A stretch of 64,000 nucleotides of DNA from Trichodesmium sp050015995 (GCF_050015995.1 NZ_JBNHEP010000227.1:62001-126000); one strand, 5' to 3'. Positions 45,851 through 56,856 are shown, numbered from the stretch's first letter. Translations and numbers: made by a program. Notes: a model not told the origin generated them from the letters alone.

Positions 45851-46239
45851 TGATTGAATAGCTATTCTCTTAATGTTGCTTATGCTAGTTCTGAGAGCAA
45901 TTTTTTTTTTATAGATACTTTCCTTTAGTTTTCTAGCTAATAAGAATCTAGCTCTACAATAAAATTGTGAAACAGGAGAAGTTTCATTAGTCTCAGTAGT
46001 TAAGAATTATTTGATATCTACATTAATATTAACCGTGTTTTTAATATTTTCTATAGGCATTAGACTAATAACTAAACTTATCCTCTAAACTCAAACCGAT
46101 TAAATTAAACTTAAAGTTTCAATCATAAGAAAGGAGTTTTTTTTGCTGTTTTCCTATCCCATTAAATCAAAGATTACAACGGGAGAGAAAAACAACTATT
46201 GTTTTTAATGGAGTCTCAAATTGTCATCAACTTTCTGTC
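45851..46239. other. Spacer, probable IS decay
   Basis: AT-rich with no intact frame. May contain further transposon remnants, which I could not align by eye. Confidence 0.35.
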
Positions 46240-47415
46240 TTATGATGAGAATGGCCTAATCAGAACTAGAGGGGTTTGCTCATCAGCATTTCCTGCGGGA
46301 TTACTTCTCAAAGCTTCCTCTAGTAAAGGGTGAGATACCTTAGAGGTGGCTGCTAATATTTTAACTGCTTTTAAGTCGTTAACGTCTACTATTGCTGCAC
46401 CCAGACCTGTTGCTTGTTGTATTTGTTCTACTACTTGCTGAGGATTTTCTGGACCTAAAACTATAAATTGGTCATAAGGAGGTAAAGTTCCAGTCACATC
46501 ATCTATTAGTCTGGCTTGTTCTCCAGCAAATTGGTAAAACATTCCTGGTTTTCCTAAAATTTTGGCAATGGAGCCTCCAAAAAAAGCTATTAATACTCTT
46601 ATTGGTCCGACAATATCTACTAGAGTTTGCATTCCACAAGCTGTGGCCAAACTTGAGGTAGGCAGAAAGAAGTAACAAATACGTTTGGCTACCCATCCTG
46701 GTTTAACATCTGTGGGGTGACGAAAACGACCTTGTATTAGAGCTAGGGGTGTTTCACCTATTGTAACTATGTCTCCCTTTTGAGCATGAGGAACTACATA
46801 ACGTTTAATAATTTCTATTGGATCGTCTAGCTGAGTTAATAGGTGAGTCCGAATGGGAAATACTTTTGCATTTGTGGTTTCTCGCTGATTTGGTTTCGCA
46901 TTAGGGTCAGGAAATTTTAGGGGGACTATAATATTTTTCACTTTGGGAATTCGACCACCAGGCCCATAAGTGACATAATTTACTTTAATCCAAGCTGATT
47001 TTAGTTGCTCTAAGTTATTACCTTGAATATCAATTGATATTTTGAGTTTTGTCTTTTTTCCTACTTTTACTATATAAGCAAACCAATAGTTATCGGCTCT
47101 AGCTGGAGCATCTTCATGGAAAGGAATAATTTGAGTTTGATAATTTACTCCTTCTAAACTTCCACCAGATAGGAGTTTAACTTCTGCCTGTACTTCTGGC
47201 ACCATAATTTCTAGGCTTTTAGTACAGTTGCATAATTCCATTTCACCTACTAATAGGTATTTTTCTGGTTCTGCAACTGCTAAATTCCAATCTCCAGAGG
47301 TTAATTCTAAGGCATTGCCTGGACGATTACGATATTGTAATTCTAGTGCTAACCAGCTTAAAGTTATAAGTATGGCTAAAACAATAATTCCTGTTGTTAA
47401 AATTTCTGTAATCAC
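46240..47415 (-). CDS. Coenzyme F420-0 gamma-glutamyl ligase-like membrane protein
   Basis: 391 residues from a GTG start with GGAG 5 bases before it. Residues 1-25 form a membrane segment. Residues about 25-185 are a beta-rich domain; 190-391 resemble CofE (IRTHLLTQLDDPIEIIKRYV, GDIVTIGETPLALIQGR, TGLGAAIVDVNDL). In cyanobacteria this type is widespread, though most do not make F420, so the substrate is unknown. It is the only gene of its unit. Confidence 0.75.
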   Translation of the reverse strand: MITEILTTGIIVLAILITLSWLALELQYRNRPGNALELTSGDWNLAVAEPEKYLLVGEMELCNCTKSLEIMVPEVQAEVKLLSGGSLEGVNYQTQIIPFHEDAPARADNYWFAYIVKVGKKTKLKISIDIQGNNLEQLKSAWIKVNYVTYGPGGRIPKVKNIIVPLKFPDPNAKPNQRETTNAKVFPIRTHLLTQLDDPIEIIKRYVVPHAQKGDIVTIGETPLALIQGRFRHPTDVKPGWVAKRICYFFLPTSSLATACGMQTLVDIVGPIRVLIAFFGGSIAKILGKPGMFYQFAGEQARLIDDVTGTLPPYDQFIVLGPENPQQVVEQIQQATGLGAAIVDVNDLKAVKILAATSKVSHPLLEEALRSNPAGNADEQTPLVLIRPFSS

Positions 47416-47884
47416 TTAATCTCCTACTAAATATCATTTTAACTAAGTTTACTTAATATAATTTCCTTCATTTTATTTGAAAATCCTGTTGATTCTACAT
47501 AAGTTTAGTTTATTTAGCCAACTATGAAATATATTCATTATTGATATATACTATATATTATGATATAATTATAAGTTTTATCTTTAAGCAAGAAGTAAGA
47601 CTGAACTTCCGGCAAAAAATTTCATTTTTCCTTCTGAGTTAAAAAAACGAAATTTAAAAACATAAACAAAAAAATATATTAGGTTATTCCAGTTCTTTTT
47701 TTGTAAAGATTTGTAAACTATATAGATAGTGTTTTGTGGAATTGGTTTGCAGAAAAAATTAGTCCCACTTAGGAAAAAATAGTTCTAAATCTCTATTGCT
47801 GATGCACAGAGTAGATTTAAACTATTTTCCCAAAAACATAAAAGCAGAAAATTATTGACTTTTGACCTCAAAAATAGGACTTCT
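47416..47884. other. Divergent promoter region, no gene
   Basis: 470 AT-rich bases between divergent genes. A possible TTG start at 47855 for cruF is rejected in favour of the ATG at 47885. Confidence 0.4.
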
Positions 47885-48823
47885 ATGAAGCAACTTACGA
47901 TTGCCGAACGCTATCTATTACTTGCACATATCTTATCAACGGTTTTTGGCCTAGCAGGTCTGTTAATAGTTCTACCAAATCCTGAAATTATTGTCAGCTT
48001 GCCTCCTATAGGACAAACTGCCTTCCAATGGAGCATGGCAGGTGGAGGAGCAACTTACATTATCTTTGGAGCATTAGCAGTTTCTCTATATGGAATTAGG
48101 AATTTAGGAATAGGTACAACTTTGGCTTTTATGCTGCCTTCTGTATTTCTATCTTTGAGTAGCGAACTATTAGGCACTAGCACAGGATTTCCTTTTGGGG
48201 ATTATGCTTATCTCAGTGGATTAGGATACAAAATTGCAGGTCTGGTACCATTTACAATTCCCTTATCTTGGTTTTACATGGGATTCGTTTGTTATTTACT
48301 AGCTCGTTGTGGTTTACAGGTAAAGAGTTCTAGTTCTTGGTTACGTCATGCAGGAGCGATCGCTACAGGAGCAATACTTCTCACAGCTTGGGACTTAGTT
48401 CTTGACCCAGCCATGAGTCAGGCACCATTTCCATTTTGGGTATTTCAAGATGAAGGGTCTTTCTTTGGAATGCCTTACCGCAATTTAGTGGGGTGGGTAG
48501 GTACAGGTGCAATATATATTACTGTAGCTGCTTTGCTTTGGCGCAAGAAAACTATTTTATTGTCCCGTCAACAATTAAATCTGCCCCTAATAACTTATTT
48601 GGTTAATTTTGCTTTTGGAGCAACAATTACTTTAGTTGCGCTGGATAGTAGATTCTTATTACCTACTGGTTTGAGTGTAATATTGGGGGTAGTTCCAGCT
48701 ATTATTCTATGGTGGATATCTGAAGCTAATAAATTAAGGCAGATGGATATGTCCATAGAAAATGTTGTGACTGGCAATAGGGAAAAACTACCTGAAAAAC
48801 AGGTAAATCTGGCTATTAAATAG
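47885..48823 (+). CDS. cruF: Carotenoid 1',2'-hydratase CruF
   Basis: 312 residues from the ATG at 47885 (MKQLTIAERYLLLAHI), preceded by AGGA. Seven or eight membrane helices; no soluble domain. SSELLGTSTGFPFGDYAYLS and DLVLDPAMSQAPFPFWVFQD are hallmark segments with acidic residues expected to act in hydration. It adds water to gamma-carotene psi ends in synthesis of myxol glycosides. CruG follows on the same strand, 920 bases away. Confidence 0.9.
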   Translation: MKQLTIAERYLLLAHILSTVFGLAGLLIVLPNPEIIVSLPPIGQTAFQWSMAGGGATYIIFGALAVSLYGIRNLGIGTTLAFMLPSVFLSLSSELLGTSTGFPFGDYAYLSGLGYKIAGLVPFTIPLSWFYMGFVCYLLARCGLQVKSSSSWLRHAGAIATGAILLTAWDLVLDPAMSQAPFPFWVFQDEGSFFGMPYRNLVGWVGTGAIYITVAALLWRKKTILLSRQQLNLPLITYLVNFAFGATITLVALDSRFLLPTGLSVILGVVPAIILWWISEANKLRQMDMSIENVVTGNREKLPEKQVNLAIK

Positions 48824-49745
48824 GAATGACTGAAAAATTCTGATAGGTGAGAACAGTAAATAGGGAATAGTTCAGCAATTAACAATTAATAATTAATTAT
48901 TACCTCTCCCTAAAACGGAGAGGTAATACCAAGAATGAAAAATTTTCTTTTTTTCCCTTTGAAAGGGGAGGGTTGAAAACAGAATTATTTAATTATGAAT
49001 GATGAATTATTAATTATTCGGTAATGAGTAATAGCTTGACTATTAATTTGCCTACATTTTCCCCTCGCCTGACTAGGAAAAATTCTAGTTAAAATCTGGA
49101 ATTACTGATTTTTTGATAGTTTTTTCAAGCTTTCCCTAAACTTCAAACTTTGATATTTATTAAACCTCTCGGGAAAAGAGGGAGTAGGAAATAAAGGGAA
49201 ATATATTGATGATTTCTGCGGTATAATTGATTTGATTTTTGATTATCGGAGATGTCTATTCCTAACAGTATATCCTGTACTTCTAATTCACTAATTCCAA
49301 GAATGAGTTTATAGACTCTTGGCTTTGTCTGAAAATAATATAAATAGGACTTACGCAAAGGTACTATATATAGAGTTCAAAAACTATAACGTTACAGTAT
49401 ATCCTGTACTTCTAATTCACTAATTCCAAGAATGAGTTTATAGACTCTTGGCTTTGTCTGAAAATAATATAAACAGGACTTACATTCCGCACTTCAAAAT
49501 GTAATATGAAATGCAAGTGGTCAGTAGTCAGTAAAGAATAATTCTAGCTAATTATCTGGCTCCATCGAGTATTTATGCTTAATATTTGACTGAGAATTTG
49601 ACTTAACAGAAAGGTTAATGAATAAGATATATACAGTCTAAATACTTACCAATATTCCAATTTTTATACTACTTTTAATGCTACGACTTGACGTGCGGAA
49701 TGTGGGTAATAAAGTCTCAAATACTGGCCTATAAAATCTAAAATC
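48824..49745. repeat. Intergenic region between cruF and cruG with repeats
   Basis: 48868-49026 is a reversed family A repeat with AATTAAT heptads. 49259-49355 and 49387-49485 are near-identical 91-base direct repeats 128 bases apart (CAGTATATCCTGTACTTC at the start, GGCTTTGTCTGAAAATAAT near the end). A 71-codon frame on the minus strand through the first copy has no recognisable domain and is not called. Confidence 0.6.
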
Positions 49746-50924
49746 ATGCCTGAAGTCTTTTTTTTTGTCATGCTAATGTTGCAACTACCAGCAACAGCTA
49801 TCTTACTATCACGTCTCATTAAAGGTCCGACTCGCCAACCGCCATTAAAACCTGACTCACCTACACCAGAATTATTAGGTAAGGTGACTGTTGTGGTACC
49901 AACTCTTAATGAGGCAGAGCGTATTACTCCCTGTTTAATGGGTTTGAGTCGCCAAAGTTATGAAGTGCGGGAAATAATTGTAGTTGATAGTAACTCGGTA
50001 GATGATACTCAATATTTAGTTAAGACTACAGCAAAAAAAGACCCAAGGTTTCGCTTAATTACGGACGACCCTTTGCCTTCTGGGTGGGTGGGTCGTCCTT
50101 GGGCTTTACATACGGGGTTTTTGGCAAGTTCCCCAAAGAGTGAATGGTTTCTGGGAGTAGATGCAGATACTCAACCAGACCCAGGGTTAGTAGCTAGTTT
50201 GGTTAAAAAGGCTGAAGCGGAAGGCTATGATTTGATTTCTCTGTCGCCACGGTTTATCCTGAAATATCCAGGAGAACTGTGGCTACAACCTGCTTTATTA
50301 ATAACTTTAGTCTATAGGTTTGGACCGACGGGTACAGGGGTACAAACACCAGAGCGAGTTATGGCTAATGGTCAGTGTTTTTTGTGTCGGCGTTCGGTTT
50401 TATCGAAGATGGAGGGTTATGTTAGTGCTAAGGGTTCTTTTTGTGATGATGTGACTCTGGCAAGAAATATTGCTGCTGAGGGGTTTAAGGTGGGGTTTCT
50501 GGATGGAGCACAGGTTTTGCAGGTGAGAATGTATGAGGGGATGGTGGAAACTTGGCAGGAGTGGGGGCGATCGCTTGACTTGAAGGATGCTTCTCCTACT
50601 GTTCAAGTTTGGAGCGATCTTTGGTTATTGTCGGCAACTCAGGGTTTACCTTTGTTGGTGGTATTGGATTATTTGTTGTTTGGTTTGCCTGTTGCTATTT
50701 CTATATCTGCCAAATTTTTGTTATTTGCTCTGAATTTATTTTTGTTATTAATTAGGTTTGGTTTGCTATTGGGTATTGCTCCCTCTTATGACTTTAGTAA
50801 AGCTCAAGCTAGTTGGTTATTTTTATTATCTCCTTTAGCAGATCCTTTGGCAGTTTTACGGATATTTTTATCTGCTATGAAGAATCCGACAAAATGGCGA
50901 GGTAGAGTTTATGGAGAAAATTAG
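49746..50924 (+). CDS. cruG: Glycosyltransferase family 2, carotenoid 2'-O-glycosyltransferase CruG
   Basis: 392 residues. A GT-A fold: VVVPTLNEAERITP at about 47-60, VVDSNSVDDTQYL, a DxD-type GVDADTQPDPG at about 137-147, and QEWGRSLDLKDA near 275. Two or three membrane helices occupy about 300-350. Its partner cruF precedes it; together they make hydroxylated, glycosylated myxol or oscillaxanthin. Which sugar is used cannot be read from the sequence. Confidence 0.9.
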   Translation: MPEVFFFVMLMLQLPATAILLSRLIKGPTRQPPLKPDSPTPELLGKVTVVVPTLNEAERITPCLMGLSRQSYEVREIIVVDSNSVDDTQYLVKTTAKKDPRFRLITDDPLPSGWVGRPWALHTGFLASSPKSEWFLGVDADTQPDPGLVASLVKKAEAEGYDLISLSPRFILKYPGELWLQPALLITLVYRFGPTGTGVQTPERVMANGQCFLCRRSVLSKMEGYVSAKGSFCDDVTLARNIAAEGFKVGFLDGAQVLQVRMYEGMVETWQEWGRSLDLKDASPTVQVWSDLWLLSATQGLPLLVVLDYLLFGLPVAISISAKFLLFALNLFLLLIRFGLLLGIAPSYDFSKAQASWLFLLSPLADPLAVLRIFLSAMKNPTKWRGRVYGEN

Positions 50925-51599
50925 GCTGTTTTTTAGGATTCAGGAGTCAGAAGTCAGGAGTCAGGAGGGAGAATGAATAGTCTAAATCTTATTTATTGGC
51001 GTTGCATATTTACGGGATGAATTATAGTTTTAGAGGAATAGGAAGTATAAAGATGGGATTTACTTTTTGTGCAAAGATTCATTCCTTGACTCAGCAACGC
51101 CTATTAATTAGACTTAAACTTTGTGAAGTCTAAGAAGTCAGGAGTCAGGAGTCAGGAGAAATAGGAATTATAGAGGAGGTAGGAAAAAGAATTGTTCCTT
51201 GATTTTTCTGCTGTTGTCTGTCCAAAATGCTAACTTTTTGCACCTCTAGGGACTGAAAAGCTGGCAATTTTTTCACTCCAAAAAGACTAAAATATTTACA
51301 AATCAAAGGCTTTGAGAGTTAATCAGTAAGCACTCAGTAAAGTATTTTAATGAGCAAAATTATTTGTGGTATTATTTTTCATATTTCATATAATTACCTA
51401 ATCAAAATTAAACCTGTCTAAAAATACCGATTTTGGAAAAGTTTAATAAGTTTAATAAGGGTTTTCAGCACCTACACATAATTATTTACATATAGAAATA
51501 TTACACCATAATAATTTGAATAGTTTTAATGAAAAGTTGATTTTGTGTACTTGCTTGAAACCTTTTATAGAGATGTCTATTAGTCAAATAAAAATTATG
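50925..51599. repeat. Intergenic region with a small MITE
   Basis: Heptads of GTCAGGA at 50938-50970 and 51130-51160. A 104-base element at 50998-51101, ends GGCGTTGC and GCAACGCC with TATT on both sides. AT-rich to 51599. Confidence 0.55.
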
Positions 51600-52544
51600 T
51601 CTACTGTAAGTTTAATCCGAGCTAATTCTTATAAAATTAACGAATTAGAAAAATCTATAGAGAATCTTTTGGAACCACTAGGAGGAATTAATGCTTTTGT
51701 CAAACCAGGCGATCGTGTCTTACTTAAACCCAATTTACTCACAGGTTCTCGCCCTACAAAAGAATGCGTAACCAGGCGAGAAATAGTTTATTGTTTAGCT
51801 AAAATGGTAAAAGAAGCGGGTGGTAAACCATTTTTAGGTGATAGTCCAGCTTTTGGTAGTGCTATGGGTGTTGCAAAAGCAAATGGTTATTTATCATTGC
51901 TCAAAGAATTTGACTTACCAATAGTTGAATTTCATGGCAAACGTTACGACATAATTAGTCAAGAATTTAATCATTTACTATTAAGTAAAGAGGCAATGGC
52001 AGCAGATGTAATAATTAATTTGCCTAAGCTTAAATCTCATGTTCAACTAACTATGACAATGGGAGTAAAAAACTTATTTGGTTGTGTGCCAGGAAAAATG
52101 AAAGCTTGGTGGCATTTAGAGGCGGGTAAAGATGCTAGTCGTTTTGGTAAAATGCTGCTAGAAACAGCAAAAGCAATTAATCCAGATTTGACTATTATTG
52201 ATAGTATTATCGGTCAAGAAGGTAATGGTCCTGTTGGTGGAGAACCTCGAAATTTAGGTATTTTGGGGGCATCTACAGATGTATTTGCTTTAGACCGAAC
52301 ATTTGCAGAAATTTTGAAGGTTAATTTAGCAGAAATTCCCACAGTAGCAGTTGCTGAGGAAATGGGATTTTGTTCTGATTTAAAGAGGGTTGATTTTCCA
52401 TTATTACAACCCGCTGAAGTGGAGGTAGAAAATTGGCAGTTACCGACAACTAAGACACCTATTGATTTTGGTGTTCCACGGATAATTAGGTCTACTTTTA
52501 AACATTTATTCGTTAAGTTTATTCGAGAACCAATGAATATTTAG
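51600..52544 (+). CDS. DUF362 domain protein
   Basis: 314 residues from an ATG at 51600 (MSTVSLIRANSYK); an ATG at 51573 is possible and neither has a good ribosome site. Residues about 5-270 are DUF362: KPGDRVLLKPNLLTGSRP, LGDSPAFGSAMGVAKANGY, IINLPKLKSHVQLTMTMGVK, QEGNGPVGGEPRNLGI. The C-terminal ferredoxin domain common in this family is absent. Function not known. Confidence 0.8.
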   Translation, partial: STVSLIRANSYKINELEKSIENLLEPLGGINAFVKPGDRVLLKPNLLTGSRPTKECVTRREIVYCLAKMVKEAGGKPFLGDSPAFGSAMGVAKANGYLSLLKEFDLPIVEFHGKRYDIISQEFNHLLLSKEAMAADVIINLPKLKSHVQLTMTMGVKNLFGCVPGKMKAWWHLEAGKDASRFGKMLLETAKAINPDLTIIDSIIGQEGNGPVGGEPRNLGILGASTDVFALDRTFAEILKVNLAEIPTVAVAEEMGFCSDLKRVDFPLLQPAEVEVENWQLPTTKTPIDFGVPRIIRSTFKHLFVKFIREPMNI

Positions 52545-52867
52545 TATTAGGGAATAGGGAATAGGGAGTAGGGAGTAGGGAATAGACCAGAAGATGCAGC
52601 TATTTTTATTAGGACTTACGCATAAACCGGGTTTATCGACGAAATTTCGTGATTTGAAAAACAATAATCAGGGCAATAAACTCGGTTTCTTGTTTGGGTG
52701 TGTAAGTCCTATGTTTAAAAGATGACTGAAATTGGGACTAAAAATATAGCTAGTCCTCTGTAGGGGTTTGGTGACCAAACCCCTACTTTTATCAATCTTC
52801 ATAATAAAGCTTCTGTCTAAACCGGATTTAGTATAATAGACTTTTTAATACAAAACAATGGGAAATT
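52545..52867. other. Spacer with repeats
   Basis: TAGGGAATAGGGAGTAGGGAG heptads directly after the gene. 52610-52705 carries AGGACTTACGCATAAACC and, reversed, GTAAGTCCT as inverted ends enclosing about 70 bases. No gene. Confidence 0.5.
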
Positions 52868-55627
52868 ATGAAAATAGGAAATTCCATAATAATTGCAGTT
52901 AGTTTAATTTTTGTAGTTTTTGTTTCCCTTTCTCGAACTTTAGTTCATTTATTAACTGAAGTATGGTGGTTTAATGCTGTTGATTTTGCTGATGTTTTCT
53001 GGACAAGATTAAGTTGGCAAATATTTCTGTGGGTGGGTACATTTGTTATTTACTGTTTGTTTCTTTGGGGTAATTATTGGATAGCTGAAAAGTTGACAAG
53101 CGATCGCTCATTTAGTTTTTGGAGAGGAACTGAATTAGCACCCTATAGTAATATCTTCACTAAAGGAATAGTAATTGTAAATATTCTGCTGATATCTTTA
53201 AGTGCAGCAACAACTACATCTCCAGCTTGGGAGACTTTTTTGAAATTCTTAAATGCTGTAGATTTTGAGATTCAAGACCCCATTTATCAAAGTGATATAG
53301 GTTTTTATGTATTTAGATTACCCTTATATGAAGGAATCAAAGATTGGTTATTTACCCTACTTGTTGGCGGTTTAATTATTGCTATTATAGTTTATGCTTT
53401 GAAGGGTAAATTTACTAATCAGCGAAAATGGCAAAATTTCTTAACAGGTTCTATTAAAACCCATATTAGTCTTCTCGTGGCTGGAATTACTATTTTAGTT
53501 GCAGTGGGATTTTGGTTAGAACGTTATGAATTACTTTTTGACTCTAATGGGGTAGTTTTTGGGGCTGGATATACAGATGTTCACGCTAAACTTCTTGCCT
53601 ATTGGGTTATGGCAATAATGGCATTATTATTAGCAGTAGTTTGTGTACTTTCTATCTGGAAAAATAATATTCTCTGGCCGACTTATGGGATGGTTATTTA
53701 TATAGTTATCTTTGGATTATTCAATGTTTTATATCCAGGGTTTCAGCAGAAATTTATAGTCAATCCTAATGAACTGCAAAAGGAAAAACCCTACATAGCA
53801 AATAATATTAAATTTACTCGTGAAGCTTATGGTTTAGATGATGTAGAAACCAAAAGTTTTCCAGCTAAATCAGAATTAGATAGTCAAACATTAGAAAAGA
53901 ATCAAGCCACAGTTCGTAATATTAGACTTTGGGATTATCGACCCCTACTCAGCACCTATCGTCAACTCCAGGAAATTCGACTTTATTATCGGTTTAATGA
54001 TGTAGATGTTGACCGTTACACTATTGATGAAAATTACAGACAGGTAATGCTTTCTCCTAGGGAAATGGTTTATTCTCAAGTTCCTAGAAAAGCACAAACT
54101 TGGGTAAATAAACACTTAAAATATACTCATGGTTATGGATTAGTAATGAATCCGGTAAATGAAGTCAAACCAGATGGTTTGCCTGTGTTATTTATCAAAG
54201 ATATTCCGCCAGTTTCTCAGGTAAATCTTCAGGTAGAGGAACCAGCTATTTACTATGGAGAAAAAACCGATACTCATATTTTTACGGGCATGAGTACCGA
54301 AGAATTTGATTATCCCCGGAGTGGTGAAAATGCTTTTACTTTCTATAGTGGTACGGGGGGAGTACCAATCAATTCTTTGTGGCGAAAACTTGCCTATGCC
54401 TATGATTTAAGCAGCATTAATATTTTAATTTCTGGCTACTTTACTGACAATTCAAAAATTCATTACTATCGAAATATAAAAGAAAGAGTAGAACAAGTTG
54501 CACCCTTTTTAAGATTTGATAATGACCCTTATATTGCCCTGATTGACGGAAAAATGCAATGGATATTAGATGCTTATACAGTGAGCGATCGCTATCCCTA
54601 TTCAGAACCACTTTATTTGAGTAATAATGCCAGGGCAATATTAAATAGAGGTAATATTGAGCGGATAGCTAGGGGAAATGTTAATTATATTCGGAATTCT
54701 GTAAAAGTTATGGTTGATGCTTACAACGGCACGATGAAATTTTTTGTAGTAGATGAAAATGACCCGGTGCTGAATACTTACCGCAAAATCTTTCCTCAAT
54801 TATTCACAGCAAAATCCGAAATTCCAGCTAATGTTAAAGCACATTTTCGTTATCCCTTAGACCTATTTAAAATTCAGGCTCAAATGTATTTGTCATACCA
54901 CATGAGCGAGCCACAATTATTTTACAATCAAGAAGATTTATGGCGGTTTCCCACAGAAATTTATGAAGAGAATAAACAATTAATGGAACCCTACTATTTA
55001 ATCATGCGGTTGCCAGAACAAAACCGAGAGGAATTTGTTTTAATTTTGCCATTTACTCCAGTAAATAAAGATAATATGATTGCCTGGATGGCAGCACAAT
55101 CAGATGGAGAAAATTACGGCAAATTATTATTATATGAATTCCCCAAACAAAAATTAGTTTACGGTCCTAGTCAAATCGAAGCTCGCATCGACCAAAATCC
55201 TCAAATATCCCAACAATTAACTCTATGGAGTCAGAAAGGTTCAAAAGTAATTCGTGGGGATTTATTAGTAATTCCCATAGAAGAATCATTAATGTATGTA
55301 GAACCAATTTACCTCAGAGCTGAACAAGGAGAATTACCGGAACTAAAAAGGGTAATAGTTGCTTATGACAAAGAAGTTGTAATGGCAGAAACTCTAAATC
55401 AATCTTTAGCAGCAATTTTTGGTGGGGAAGTAGAAAAACAAGAAATTCAAGTTACAGAAAAAACGTCAGAAACAGAAAATATTTCTGATTTGATTAATGC
55501 AATAGTAGAAGTTTATGGTCAAGCTGAAGCAGCAAGACGAGAAGATAATTGGGTAGAATATGGTAAATCTAAACAAGAATTTGAACAACTGCTTCAAAAG
55601 TTAAAAAATCAAACAGAAAATAATTAA
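52868..55627 (+). CDS. UPF0182 family large membrane protein
   Basis: 919 residues. About seven membrane helices in residues 5-300, with PLYEGIKDWLFTLLVGG and PGFQQKFIVNPNELQKEKPY. The remaining 600 residues form the typical extracytoplasmic part: DYRPLLSTYRQLQEIRLYY, DVDRYTIDENYRQVMLSPRE, FYSGTGGVPINSLWRKLAYA, PFLRFDNDPYIALIDGKM. The family is widespread in Actinobacteria and Cyanobacteria without a settled role. The C-terminus is acidic and helical, and may form a coiled coil. Confidence 0.9.
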   Translation: MKIGNSIIIAVSLIFVVFVSLSRTLVHLLTEVWWFNAVDFADVFWTRLSWQIFLWVGTFVIYCLFLWGNYWIAEKLTSDRSFSFWRGTELAPYSNIFTKGIVIVNILLISLSAATTTSPAWETFLKFLNAVDFEIQDPIYQSDIGFYVFRLPLYEGIKDWLFTLLVGGLIIAIIVYALKGKFTNQRKWQNFLTGSIKTHISLLVAGITILVAVGFWLERYELLFDSNGVVFGAGYTDVHAKLLAYWVMAIMALLLAVVCVLSIWKNNILWPTYGMVIYIVIFGLFNVLYPGFQQKFIVNPNELQKEKPYIANNIKFTREAYGLDDVETKSFPAKSELDSQTLEKNQATVRNIRLWDYRPLLSTYRQLQEIRLYYRFNDVDVDRYTIDENYRQVMLSPREMVYSQVPRKAQTWVNKHLKYTHGYGLVMNPVNEVKPDGLPVLFIKDIPPVSQVNLQVEEPAIYYGEKTDTHIFTGMSTEEFDYPRSGENAFTFYSGTGGVPINSLWRKLAYAYDLSSINILISGYFTDNSKIHYYRNIKERVEQVAPFLRFDNDPYIALIDGKMQWILDAYTVSDRYPYSEPLYLSNNARAILNRGNIERIARGNVNYIRNSVKVMVDAYNGTMKFFVVDENDPVLNTYRKIFPQLFTAKSEIPANVKAHFRYPLDLFKIQAQMYLSYHMSEPQLFYNQEDLWRFPTEIYEENKQLMEPYYLIMRLPEQNREEFVLILPFTPVNKDNMIAWMAAQSDGENYGKLLLYEFPKQKLVYGPSQIEARIDQNPQISQQLTLWSQKGSKVIRGDLLVIPIEESLMYVEPIYLRAEQGELPELKRVIVAYDKEVVMAETLNQSLAAIFGGEVEKQEIQVTEKTSETENISDLINAIVEVYGQAEAARREDNWVEYGKSKQEFEQLLQKLKNQTENN

Positions 55628-56424
55628 AATTAGTATTAGGGAGTAGGGAATAGATAAGAAGATGCAGCTATTTTAGTGAAATAAATATATTTATACCATT
55701 TCTGAAAAAGAATGCTATGTATGGTTTGGTAGGGAAGTGTGGGGAGTAGGTAGGGACGTTGCATGCAACGTCCCTACGGGAGAGGTTAAAAGTAGGAAAA
55801 ATAATTATTAATCAACTAATAACTCTCGAAAACAGATTTTAAATCTTGCTAACTATTGAGGTCTTGAAGTATAGCTGAACCATAGCATTAATAGATGGTA
55901 ATTGGTATTACTCCTCTGTATCGGTTTGGTAACCAAACCCCTACTTTAATCAAATGAATTTAGGCGATCGTTAAGGGGAACCAAGTTCTATCGCCATCAA
56001 GCTACTTTATCTAAAATCTATAGCACTTAGGCAGATACCACATATATAGCGTTAAAAACTATAACGTTATAGTTTTTGAACTCTATATATAGTACATTTG
56101 CGTAAATCCCGATCTAAAAACTATTGCGCAATAGTTGAATTATAGCGCTGTTCACAAAGGTAGACTACAAAACTTCTGCCACCTGCTTTTTGCTTTCTGC
56201 CTTTAAGCCAAAATCTCCGTATTCTATGTTAATGAGAATTCCTATAATTACCAATCTACAAGAGGGCAATTGCGAAGGGGAACGGAGTTCTATCCCTTGC
56301 GCAACAGTTAAATTAATTATCAATCTACAAGAGGGCGATCGCTAAGGGGAAGGGAGTTCTATCCCTACCAAGCTACTTTACCTAAAATCTAAAAACTGTT
56401 GCGCAACAGTTAAATTAATTATCA
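55628..56424. repeat. Repeat cluster after the UPF0182 gene
   Basis: 55750-55777 is a perfect 28-base palindrome with core GACGTTGCATGCAACGTC. 55964-56300 is the first copy of a block repeated 604 bases later at 56570-56900 (marks: GCTGTTCACAAAGGTAGAC at 56148 and 56752). ATAACGTTATAG and AAAACTATTGCGCAATAGTT are palindromes inside it. No gene. Confidence 0.7.
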
Positions 56425-56548
56425 GGTAGTTCTGCATGGTAATGGTAAGGATATGTATTTTTTAATTTCTCCGACACTCCCCATCTCACCATCTCCCCAT
56501 CTCCCCACACTGCTGGTGCTTCCTTTACAATTACTATGCACCACCACC
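56425..56548 (-). mobile_element. MITE-like element, third copy, with 8-base target duplication
   Basis: 124 bases, opposite in sense to the copies at 50 and 2002. AATTATCA flanks it on both sides (56417-56424 and 56549-56556). Ends are GGTAGTTCTGCATGGTAAT and the complement of a GGTGGTGCATAGTAATT type. It cuts a unit of the surrounding tandem repeat, so the empty site can be read from its neighbours. Confidence 0.8.
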
Positions 56549-56856
56549 AATTATCAATCTACAAGAGGGCGATCGCTAAGGGGAACCAAGTTCTATCGCC
56601 ATCAAGCTACTTTATCTAAAATCTATAGGACTTAGGCAGATACCACATATATAGCCTTAAAAACTATAACGTTATAGTTTTTGAACTCTATATATAGTAC
56701 ATTTGCGTAAATCCCGATCTAAAAACTATTGCGCAATAGTTGAATTATAGCGCTGTTCACAAAGGTAGACTACAAAACTTCTGCCACCTGCTTTTTGCTT
56801 TCTGCCTTTAAGCCAAAATCTCCGTATTCTATGTTAATGAGAATTCCTATAATTAC

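Noticed and set aside
47855..47884. TTG start for cruF
   Set aside because: The ATG at 47885 has AGGA upstream and fits the family start; the TTG has none.
49143..49358. 71-codon minus-strand frame, considered as an XisI-type fragment
   Set aside because: No convincing motif, and its 5' half lies in a 91-base direct repeat.
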